Positions 1-4,937 of a stretch of DNA of 6,205 nt are shown piece after piece (position 1 is the first letter of the stretch; each line of letters opens with the position of its first letter). The notes beneath the pieces were generated by a model. The model made no database searches, had not been told where the DNA came from, and saw nothing but the letters and a program-made list of their open reading frames with translations. The translations under genes and the position numbers were made by a program. Source of the stretch: Bacteroidota bacterium (GTDB lineage Bacteria; Bacteroidota; Bacteroidia; Bacteroidales; B39-G9); NCBI GenBank assembly GCA_030592465.1, contig JAUVJB010000184.1:1-6205 (forward strand). The letters are read 5' to 3'.

Positions 1-1460
1 ACCGACACCATGCAATGGACGCTTTAGTTGTAGCTTTGGCTACAAAAAATCATGTAAATTATTTAAGTAACCAACACGCAAAATCAGAAAACAAACGATA
101 CGATTTACGCAATAAACTTCGACATATTGAAGAAAAAACATATAAAGGCGAAAATCGAAAATATGCCAAAGAATTTTTATTGCCTTGGCAAAATTTTCCT
201 GTTGATGCAAAAAATAGTTTAGAAAATATTATTGTAAGTTTTAAGCAAAATTTACGTGTAATAAATAAAGCAAGCAATAAATATCTGGTTTGGAAAAAGA
301 AAAACGGACAATTAAAACGAAACATTGAAACTCAAAAAGGAACTAATTGGGCTATTCGTAAACCAATGCATAAAGAAACTGTTTATGCAAAGGTAAATTT
401 AAGACAGAAGAAAACAGTTGCCATAAATGCTGCAATTGACGGAGTTTTTACTAAAAAATTTATTATTGTTGACAAAGATATAAATCAAAAAGTAAAAAAA
501 CTAAAATCAAAACATTACGATATCAAGATGCTTAAAAAATATTTTATGGATAATAAATTTAATGGCAATAAGATTAAAAAATTAGAGGTTTATTACCAAG
601 AAAATAACTATTCGGCTGTTAGAAAAACAGTTGATGATAGTTTTAAATCTATAAAATGGATTGAAGAATCTATAACAGATACTGGAATACAAAAAATTCT
701 TATTAATCATCTTAAAAAATATAACGAAATTGATGAAGAAGGAAAACAAAAAGAAAGACCCGATTTAGCATTTTCGGAGGAAGGACTTAACGAGATGAAT
801 AAAAATGTTAAGGAACTTAACCAAGGCAAAGAACATCAACCAATATATAAAGCTAGAGTTTATGAAACTTTAGGAAATAAATTTGCGGTTGGACAAACTG
901 GCAATAAAAAAGATAAATATGTTGAAGCTGCTAAAGGAACAAATTTGTATTTTGCAATTTATAAAGGTAAAAACAAAAAAGATGAAACAGTTAGACAATA
1001 CGACACAATCCCTTTAAATATTGTAATAGAACGCCTAAAACAAGGCGAAAGCCCAGTACCTGAGACTTTTTTCGACAAAGACAATTTGGAATATAATTTG
1101 ATTTTCTATCTGTCGCCAAACGATTTGGTTTATGTGCCAAGCGAAGAGGAACAAGACAATATTAATAGTATTGATTTTAGCTATTTAAGTAGAAAACAAA
1201 AAGGTAGAATTTGCATTTTAACTGATTGCTCAGGAACAACAGCAAATTTTATTCCTTATAGGACGGCAAGTTTAATTTTTAATATGAATTTTAAAGAACA
1301 AAACAAAAAAGGTTTTTCCTATCAAATTCAAAATGAATATGGATTAGGTAGTCCACAATCAAAAAATCAAAAATGTATAGACAATACAATGATAAAAGAA
1401 AAATGTATAAAACTAAAAGTAGATAGATTAGGACAAATAGTAAAAATTGGAGAGTATTAG
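1..1460 (+). CDS. cas9: Type II-C Cas9 nuclease, C-terminal part (5' end outside window)
   Basis: This is the C-terminal part of the RNA-guided DNA endonuclease of a type II-C CRISPR system. The frame is open from base 3, upstream of the first ATG at 15, and reads RHHAMDALVVA. This is the RuvC-III motif HHAxDA; its Asp codon (18-20) is a RuvC metal ligand. The N-terminal RuvC-I, REC lobe and HNH domain therefore lie before the window. About 110 residues on is an RKPMHKETVYAKV block, conserved in II-C Cas9 before the wedge/PAM-interacting region. The end has LIFYLSPNDLVYVP and a terminal IKEKCIKLKVDRLGQI, the usual C terminus of Bacteroidota Cas9, so the 3' end looks complete. The stop is TAG at 1458-1460. 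cas1 would normally follow closely; here a RAYT unit separates them. What is seen is intact, but HNH cannot be assessed. Confidence 0.95.
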   Translation, partial: RHHAMDALVVALATKNHVNYLSNQHAKSENKRYDLRNKLRHIEEKTYKGENRKYAKEFLLPWQNFPVDAKNSLENIIVSFKQNLRVINKASNKYLVWKKKNGQLKRNIETQKGTNWAIRKPMHKETVYAKVNLRQKKTVAINAAIDGVFTKKFIIVDKDINQKVKKLKSKHYDIKMLKKYFMDNKFNGNKIKKLEVYYQENNYSAVRKTVDDSFKSIKWIEESITDTGIQKILINHLKKYNEIDEEGKQKERPDLAFSEEGLNEMNKNVKELNQGKEHQPIYKARVYETLGNKFAVGQTGNKKDKYVEAAKGTNLYFAIYKGKNKKDETVRQYDTIPLNIVIERLKQGESPVPETFFDKDNLEYNLIFYLSPNDLVYVPSEEEQDNINSIDFSYLSRKQKGRICILTDCSGTTANFIPYRTASLIFNMNFKEQNKKGFSYQIQNEYGLGSPQSKNQKCIDNTMIKEKCIKLKVDRLGQIVKIGEY

Positions 1461-1476
1461 AATCTAAGTTTTAATC

Positions 1477-1509
1477 ATTCACAGGGTGACTTGGAGTCAC
1501 CCTGTGAAT
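1477..1509. repeat. REP-like hairpin, copy 1 (cas9-RAYT junction)
   Basis: This is a perfect 15-bp stem with a 3-nt loop (TGG at 1492-1494). The left arm is ATTCACAGGGTGACT and the right arm is its exact complement. It lies 16 nt after the cas9 stop and 14 nt before the RAYT start codon. With the hairpin at 2129-2161 it brackets the transposase gene. The two share length and architecture and differ in the stem by one compensated pair (A-T here, G-C there). Such flanking hairpins are typical substrates of Y1 REP-associated transposases. The assignment is inferred from position and structure. Confidence 0.85.
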
Positions 1510-1523
1510 TAATAACTACTATC

Positions 1524-2141
1524 ATGAACTTTGAAAAAGACTACATATATCATATCTACAACCAAGGCAATAACCGTCAAAAGATATTTTTTAAAAGAGA
1601 AAACTATTTGTTTTTCCTAAAAAAGATAAAAACCTATATAACACCTTATGGCGAAATTTTAGCTTGGTGCTTAATGCCCAACCACTTTCATTTAATGGTT
1701 TTTGTTAAGGAAGTAGCGTTAGCTAAAACCCCGTTTAGTCATCCGATGACTTATAGTCATCGGATGACTAAACGCACCATAAACCAGTCCATTGCAATAA
1801 TGCTTCGCTCATATACTCGTGCCATTAACAAACAAAAAGACAGAAGCGGTTCTCTATTTAGAGTTAAAACCAAAGCCGAATGTATAAACTGCCAAAACGG
1901 TATAACACCATCATTTTTTTCGAATAACGGTATAACAAAAATTAATTTACAAAATCGCGAAAATCAATATCCGCAAGTTTGTTTTAATTACATACACCAA
2001 AATCCTGTTAAAGCTAAATTAGTGAATAATGCTGTTGATTGGGAATTTTCTTCAGCTTTAGATTATGCGGGTTTGCGAGATGGGAAATTGGTTAATAAAG
2101 ATGTTGCACAAAAATATATTCAAGCCATATTCACGGGGTGA
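1524..2141 (+). CDS. REP-associated tyrosine transposase (RAYT, Y1_Tnp/HUH family)
   Basis: This is a single-strand DNA transposase of the IS200/IS605-related Y1 family that acts on REP hairpins. The protein has 205 residues when started at ATG 1524; the frame is open to a TTG at 1491, but that lies inside the hairpin and adds unconserved residues. Motifs in order: YHIYNQGNNRQKIF (9-22); the HUH metal motif MPNHFHLMV (51-59, His54 and His56); the likely nucleophile Tyr97 in LRSYTRAINKQKDRSGSLFR (94-113); NYIHQNPVKAKLV (155-167); and a C-terminal WEFSSALDYAG (173-183). These are the standard RAYT blocks. Residues 70-84 are encoded by a 43-nt palindrome inserted between the HUH motif and the Tyr helix. 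The stop codon lies inside the downstream hairpin. The gene sits in cas orientation between cas9 and cas1 and may be cotranscribed. Key residues are present, so activity is possible. Confidence 0.93.
   Translation: MNFEKDYIYHIYNQGNNRQKIFFKRENYLFFLKKIKTYITPYGEILAWCLMPNHFHLMVFVKEVALAKTPFSHPMTYSHRMTKRTINQSIAIMLRSYTRAINKQKDRSGSLFRVKTKAECINCQNGITPSFFSNNGITKINLQNRENQYPQVCFNYIHQNPVKAKLVNNAVDWEFSSALDYAGLRDGKLVNKDVAQKYIQAIFTG
1732..1774. repeat. 43-nt perfect palindrome inside the RAYT ORF
   Basis: This is a perfect 20-bp stem (1732-1751 with 1755-1774) and a 3-nt loop, TAT. The apex TGACT / AGTCA matches that of the hairpins flanking this same gene. The reading frame passes through it as roughly PFSHPMTYSHRMTKR (residues 70-84 of the transposase), a stretch absent from the usual RAYT pattern, where the HUH strand leads quickly to the tyrosine helix. 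It looks like a REP copy inserted in frame into its own transposase gene. Confidence 0.85.
1896..1937 (+). repeat. Short direct repeat, AACGGTATAACA twice, 30-nt period
   Basis: AACGGTATAACA occurs at 1896-1907 and again at 1926-1937, in the same reading frame. It gives NGIT twice, ten residues apart, in the variable segment of the transposase between the Tyr helix and NYIHQNPV. It may be a decayed tandem duplication of 30 nt (10 codons). No function is implied. Confidence 0.5.
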
Positions 2142-2161
2142 CTCACAGTCACCCCGTGAAT
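2129..2161. repeat. REP-like hairpin, copy 2 (RAYT 3' end)
   Basis: This is a perfect 15-bp stem with loop CAC (2144-2146). The left arm is ATTCACGGGGTGACT. It overlaps the RAYT stop codon (2139-2141) and ends 14 nt before the cas1 start. It pairs with copy 1 at 1477-1509 as the opposite boundary of the transposase unit. The single stem difference from copy 1 is compensated on both strands, which argues for selection on the folded structure. Confidence 0.85.
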
Positions 2162-2175
2162 GAATAAAAACAACT

Positions 2176-3132
2176 ATGATAAAACGTACATTATACTTCG
2201 GAAATAATGTTTATTTGCACACTAAAGATGAGCAATTGCTTATTAATTTTGCAGATAAAAATAAAGAACAATCAACTGTGCCAATTGAAGATATTGGTGT
2301 TGTAATACTTGATGCTTATCAATTAACAATATCACAAAATTTAATATCGAAATTACTCGATAATAATGTAGCATTAATAACTTGCAATAGTAAGCGAATG
2401 CCACAGGGCTTAATGCTAAATCTCAGCGGTAATTCTATTCAACAAGAAAGGTTTAAATATCAAATACAAGCAAGTTTACCATTAAAAAAACAACTTTGGC
2501 AGCAAACCATAAAAGCCAAAATTGCTAATCAGCGAGCTTTATTACTGAATTTGAACAGCGAGGGCTTCGCTCAAAGCGAAACCCTCGCTCATCAAAACCA
2601 ACTTGAAAATATGGAATACTGGAAAAATTCTGTTCGCTCGGGCGACCCTGATAATTACGAAGCACGTGCTGCAGCATTTTATTGGAAAACTATTTTTAAA
2701 AAATTTGAATCGAATTTTACAAGAGGACGTTACGAAGCCGACCCGAATAATTTGTTAAACTACGCTTATGCAATATTAAGAGCAATAACTGCACGCTCGC
2801 TTGTTGCATCGGGTTTATTACCAACATTAGGCATACATCATCATAATAAATATAATGCTTATGCCTTGGCAGACGATATTATGGAACCTTACAGACCTTT
2901 TGTTGACGAAATTGTATATAATATAGTACAAAAATATTACGATAAAAATAAATTGGAACAAAAATATGAGCTCACTACAGAATTAAAAGCAGAATTATTA
3001 ATAATTCCTGTTATTGATATTGTAATTGATAATGAAAGAAGTCCGCTTATGATAGCAATGCAACGTACAACAGCAAGTTTATTTCATTGTTTCGAGGGTA
3101 GCAGCAAAAAAATTCTTTATCCGGTAATGTAA
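2176..3132 (+). CDS. cas1: CRISPR integrase Cas1 (type II-C) with an 11-residue palindrome-encoded insertion
   Basis: This is the catalytic subunit of the Cas1-Cas2 spacer integrase, which nicks the leader-repeat junction and joins new spacers. The 318-residue protein opens with MIKRTLYFGNNVYLHTKDEQLL, typical of type II Cas1. Active-site elements are visible: Glu162 in SGDPDNYEARAAAFYW, the His cluster 221-223 in LGIHHHNKYNAYAL, and Asp233/Asp234 in ADDIMEPYRPFVDE. Residues 128-138 (SEGFAQSETLA) are encoded by a 33-nt palindrome (2557-2589) that keeps frame; without it the length would be near 307, closer to relatives I know. The insertion falls before the conserved SGDP block, in what should be a surface connection between helices. 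Start ATG 2176 is 14 nt after the RAYT 3' hairpin. No Shine-Dalgarno is seen, as usual in Bacteroidota. cas2 follows after 55 nt. Confidence 0.95.
   Translation: MIKRTLYFGNNVYLHTKDEQLLINFADKNKEQSTVPIEDIGVVILDAYQLTISQNLISKLLDNNVALITCNSKRMPQGLMLNLSGNSIQQERFKYQIQASLPLKKQLWQQTIKAKIANQRALLLNLNSEGFAQSETLAHQNQLENMEYWKNSVRSGDPDNYEARAAAFYWKTIFKKFESNFTRGRYEADPNNLLNYAYAILRAITARSLVASGLLPTLGIHHHNKYNAYALADDIMEPYRPFVDEIVYNIVQKYYDKNKLEQKYELTTELKAELLIIPVIDIVIDNERSPLMIAMQRTTASLFHCFEGSSKKILYPVM
2557..2589. repeat. 33-nt palindrome inside cas1 (in frame)
   Basis: The left arm is AGCGAGGGCTTCGCT (2557-2571), the loop CAA and the right arm AGCGAAACCCTCGCT (2575-2589). The 15-bp stem has one C-A mismatch (2565/2581). 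The size and shape are the same as the hairpins around RAYT. It starts exactly on a codon boundary (codon 128) and spans exactly 11 codons, so cas1 stays open. A related copy lies at 3138-3170. Confidence 0.85.
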
Positions 3133-3137
3133 CAACC

Positions 3138-3170
3138 GGCGAGAGCTTCGCTTGAAGCGAAACCCTTGCT
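3138..3170. repeat. 33-nt degenerate palindrome between cas1 and cas2
   Basis: The left arm is GGCGAGAGCTTCGCT (3138-3152), the loop TGA and the right arm AGCGAAACCCTTGCT (3156-3170). The right arm plus the following CAT matches the cas1-internal copy at 17 of 18 positions, and the left arm at 13 of 15. It shares the same C-A mismatch position, so the two are copies of one element. The upper stem pairs well and the base is decayed. It fills most of the 55-nt cas1-cas2 gap. Confidence 0.75.
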
Positions 3171-3187
3171 CATAAATAATATATAAA

Positions 3188-3529
3188 ATGAATAATTTAT
3201 CTAAACTAAATCAATACAAAGTTATGTGGGTTATGGTTTTTTTCGATTTGCCGACCAATACTAAAAAGGAACGCAAACAAGCAGGTTCTTTCAGAAAACG
3301 CTTAATTAAAGATGGTTTTTCAATGTTTCAATTTTCAATTTATTTACGACATTGTCCGAGTAGAGAAAATGCAAATGTTCATATAAAACGTGTAAAATCA
3401 TTTTTACCGCCCGACGGACATGTAGGTATTTTACAAATAACCGATAAGCAATTTGGTATGATGGAACTTTTCTATTCAAAAAAAATTGAAAAAAAACCTG
3501 AAATTCATCAACAATTGAGTTTGTTTTAA
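3188..3529 (+). CDS. cas2: CRISPR integrase subunit Cas2 (type II-C)
   Basis: This is the small structural subunit that bridges two Cas1 dimers in the spacer integration complex. The protein has 113 residues, normal for the type II-C subgroup. It carries the ferredoxin-like start VMWVMVFFDLPTNTKKERKQ with Asp20 at the end of strand 1, then FRKRLIKDGFSMFQFSIYLRHCPSRENANVHIKRVKSFLPPDG and ITDKQFGMMELFYSKK, all standard blocks. It ends in QQLSLF, close to the QLELF tail common in Bacteroidota II-C Cas2. Start ATG 3188 places these motifs correctly. There is no strong ribosome-binding site. It is the last gene of the cas operon, and a hairpin and the first CRISPR repeat follow. No defect is seen. 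Confidence 0.95.
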   Translation: MNNLSKLNQYKVMWVMVFFDLPTNTKKERKQAGSFRKRLIKDGFSMFQFSIYLRHCPSRENANVHIKRVKSFLPPDGHVGILQITDKQFGMMELFYSKKIEKKPEIHQQLSLF

Positions 3530-3540
3530 TTTTTTTTCAA

Positions 3541-3578
3541 TAAAAATTCAGGGTTTAACTTTAAGTCAAACCCTGAAT
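3541..3578 (-). terminator. 33-nt hairpin after cas2, possible terminator for leftward transcripts
   Basis: The left arm is ATTCAGGGTTTAACT (3546-3560), the loop TTA and the right arm AGTCAAACCCTGAAT (3564-3578), with one mismatch (3557/3567). It has the 15+3+15 architecture of the hairpins around RAYT. Read on the minus strand the stem is followed at once by a T-rich run (about 3547-3542), so it could end transcripts coming leftward from the CRISPR array. On the + strand a T-run comes only 9 nt later, so termination of the cas operon is less certain. It is both a family member of the repeats and a plausible terminator. Confidence 0.55.
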
Positions 3579-3646
3579 ATTACACAGTTTTTTTATTTCA
3601 AAAAAAGCACTTAATTTGTTGTGATACAACGTATTAGGCTCAGGTA

Positions 3647-3693
3647 TACTGTGTTTAATACATCAAAGATACAAAATGAAAGCAATTCACAAC
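3647..3693 (-). CRISPR. CRISPR repeat 1 (intact, cas2-proximal), type II-C Bacteroidota class
   Basis: This is a 46-47 nt repeat. In crRNA orientation (minus strand) it begins GTTGTGAATTGCTTTC and contains TATCTTTG, closely resembling type II-C repeats known from Bacteroides and Flavobacterium relatives (GTTGTGATTTGCTTTC-like start). It is the only complete copy in the window. Bases 3647-3687 match 4810-4850 with one mismatch (3651/4814). It lies about 117 nt after cas2 and would be the last repeat of a leftward-transcribed array. The call rests on remembered family similarity plus the second copy; no regular array is present. Confidence 0.8.
3664..3692 (-). promoter_or_regulatory. Bacteroidota-type promoter inside the CRISPR repeat
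   Basis: On the minus strand TATCTTTG (3671-3664) fits the Bacteroidota -7 consensus TAnnTTTG. A TTG (3692-3690) lies 18 nt upstream, in the range of the -33 element. Transcription would run leftward toward cas2. Repeat-borne promoters are established for the type II-C arrays of Neisseria and Campylobacter; a Bacteroidota equivalent here is inferred. Confidence 0.45.
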
Positions 3694-3723
3694 GAACAGT
3701 AAGCAAAAGTTCTAAAACGAGGT
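3694..3723 (-). CRISPR. Candidate single spacer next to repeat 1
   Basis: These are the 30 nt directly adjoining the GTTGTG end of repeat 1, where a spacer should lie in crRNA orientation. The 30-nt length is assumed from type II-C norms, because no regularly spaced second repeat bounds it. Only 6 nt then separate it from the stop codon of the lipoprotein gene, so the true boundary may be an insertion junction. I see no match to it elsewhere in the window. Confidence 0.4.
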
Positions 3724-3729
3724 TATAGT

Positions 3730-4554
3730 CTATGGCACCATTTTCTTCCCCATTCCCTCTTTTCTGCCCGGAGAACTATTATATACTTCGATAATATTAT
3801 AAATCACAGCAATAAAATCTTTTGAAAATTCTCCATGAAAATAACTGTGGATAAGGTTAATATATTCCACCACATCTTTTTCATAATCTGTCAAATTCGG
3901 ATTTTCAGGATGTAGAAGGTAAGCAATTGTTTTAAGCTTAAAGGTTGGAACTGCCATAAAAACAATAACTGAAGTCGGATCTGTCATCTGATTTACAAAA
4001 GTCTGAGTACCATGATCAGGAACAGAATATAATTCCAGAGAAACCTGTTTATTCATATCAAATAGAGAATCTGCTTTTTCGTAAAATCCAAGAAGAATAT
4101 CTAATTTTATCATGAAATGCTCTTCTTTTGTATCTTTCAAATGTTGAATAATTTCTTTGATTTTCTCTTTTTTCGGAAGGAATCCACAACCTTTGACAGC
4201 ATTATTGACCTTGAATTTTGAGTCTTCTCGCTGATATCCATAAGTGGCAATAATTCCATTGTGAGCTCCTGCTAAACCGGGCATTTCACCGGTTTTGATT
4301 TTTTCGAGAGATTCAGTCCTTTCCGACAGATTCCATTCAATGAATTCATCCGGAAAATCTACCAGTTTATATTCATTCCATTTCCCATCAACTTTTGCTC
4401 TGATGAGGTTCTCATCCAGTTTGGAAGCATCCACAGATTTTTGAACAAATGTTTCCCCTTCCCAGAATTCCTGACCAAATCCTCCGCTTTTCACATTTTC
4501 CTGGGCGCAACCGATTAGAAACATCACGCAAAAAACACCAATTAATAATTTCAT
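3730..4554 (-). CDS. Unrecognised lipoprotein lying between two CRISPR repeats
   Basis: The 274-residue protein has a clear lipoprotein signal: MKLL, a hydrophobic run, and lipobox LIGC with Cys16 as the lipidated residue, so it is probably anchored in a membrane facing the periplasm. I do not recognise the mature domain. It has charged, soluble character with blocks such as FPDEFIEWNLSERTE, LAGAHNGIIATYGY and a helical C-terminal part ending KEGMGKKMVP; no catalytic motif stands out. Start ATG 4554 is fixed by the signal peptide and by an AGGAGG four bases upstream, a ribosome-binding site stronger than any other gene here shows. The stop lies only about 36 nt from CRISPR repeat 1, with no terminator, so the native 3' end may have been cut. 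Position and ribosome-binding site suggest acquisition from another background (inference). Confidence 0.75.
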   Translation of the reverse strand: MKLLIGVFCVMFLIGCAQENVKSGGFGQEFWEGETFVQKSVDASKLDENLIRAKVDGKWNEYKLVDFPDEFIEWNLSERTESLEKIKTGEMPGLAGAHNGIIATYGYQREDSKFKVNNAVKGCGFLPKKEKIKEIIQHLKDTKEEHFMIKLDILLGFYEKADSLFDMNKQVSLELYSVPDHGTQTFVNQMTDPTSVIVFMAVPTFKLKTIAYLLHPENPNLTDYEKDVVEYINLIHSYFHGEFSKDFIAVIYNIIEVYNSSPGRKEGMGKKMVP

Positions 4555-4558
4555 CTAT

Positions 4559-4564
4559 CCTCCT
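4559..4564 (-). promoter_or_regulatory. Strong Shine-Dalgarno AGGAGG of the lipoprotein gene
   Basis: Reading leftward, AGGAGG is followed by ATAG and the start ATG. Spacing is 4 nt, slightly short. It supports the chosen start. It contrasts with cas1, cas2, RAYT and the MEMO gene, which have no comparable site, as expected for Bacteroidota translation. Confidence 0.7.
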
Positions 4565-4573
4565 TTTTTTCGT

Positions 4574-4751
4574 TGATTTTTTGACGCTGATTTTCACTGA
4601 TTATTTATGATTTAATATAATTTTCTTTTTGACGGGATTAACAAGATATACCGGATATTTACTATAATTAAATTTTATCCTGTAATTCCTGTTTATCCTG
4701 TCTAACATTTTTCATAATTTATCATATTCTATCTGCGTTTAATTCCGTTTT
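4574..4751. repeat. Large imperfect palindromic intergenic element
   Basis: The core arms are 4631-4656 (starting GACGGGATTAACAAGAT) and 4677-4702 (ending TTTATCCTGTC), matching at 20 of 26 positions as an inverted repeat around a 20-nt centre. Outer segments (TGACGCTGATTTTCACTGAT at left, ATCTGCGTTTAATTCCG at right) are themselves quasi-repetitive. Text of this kind (GGATTAACAGGATAAACAGGAT-like and CTGATTTTCACTGAT-like) recurs between genes in several environmental bacterial lineages, from memory. No coding frame is seen. It occupies most of the gene-free stretch upstream of the lipoprotein gene. Confidence 0.5.
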
Positions 4752-4809
4752 TATTCCTCAAAGATCCATTTCTAAAATTTCAGAAATTTCCTCTAAACAA
4801 TACTTCTAT

Positions 4810-4850
4810 TACTATGTTTAATACATCAAAGATACAAAATGAAAGCAATT
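4810..4850 (-). CRISPR. CRISPR repeat 2, truncated at its crRNA 5' end
   Basis: These 41 nt match repeat 1 with one mismatch (A4814 for G3651). The last six bases, CACAAC on the + strand (GTTGTG in crRNA sense), are replaced by AATAAA. Loss at one end is typical of a terminal degenerate repeat. It keeps the TATCTTTG promoter core (4834-4827) but loses the TTG upstream element. It lies about 1.1 kb from repeat 1, far beyond a spacer length. A tracrRNA anti-repeat was considered and is disfavoured, because the part that should pair with GUUGUG is exactly what is missing. Confidence 0.75.
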
Positions 4851-4870
4851 AATAAAACCTGAATTAGCTT

Positions 4871-4906
4871 TACCCCGCTAGTGCCTACATGTTGTCCGTG
4901 CATTTA
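4871..4906. repeat. Possible dispersed Bacteroidota intergenic repeat (CCCCGCTAGTGC type)
   Basis: TACCCCGCTAGTGC, followed after a short gap by GTCCGTGCATTTAA, resembles a repeat commonly seen between genes in Bacteroidota (CCCCGCTAGCGC...ATCCGTGCC-like). The resemblance is from memory and the copy is degenerate. It has no hairpin of its own. It lies between truncated CRISPR repeat 2 and the MEMO gene. Confidence 0.35.
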
Positions 4907-4937
4907 AAATAAGGATTTTATTATTTAATACTTCCCG

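Noticed and set aside
59..325. Minus-strand 88-residue ORF inside cas9
   Set aside because: It lies wholly antisense to a strongly conserved Cas9 segment and has the Phe/Leu-rich composition expected from the complement of Lys-rich coding DNA.
1491..1523. TTG 1491 as start of the RAYT gene
   Set aside because: It would put the first codons inside the REP hairpin and add residues outside the conserved start; ATG 1524 leads directly into the conserved YHIYNQG block.
3618..3630. GTTGTGATACAAC as another CRISPR repeat start or anti-repeat
   Set aside because: Only GTTGTGA agrees with the repeat; it is a small 5-bp palindrome and the sequence around it does not align further.
4412..4597. Minus-strand 61-residue ORF overlapping the lipoprotein start
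   Set aside because: It is an alternative frame over the signal-peptide region; the lipoprotein frame has a lipobox and a matched AGGAGG.
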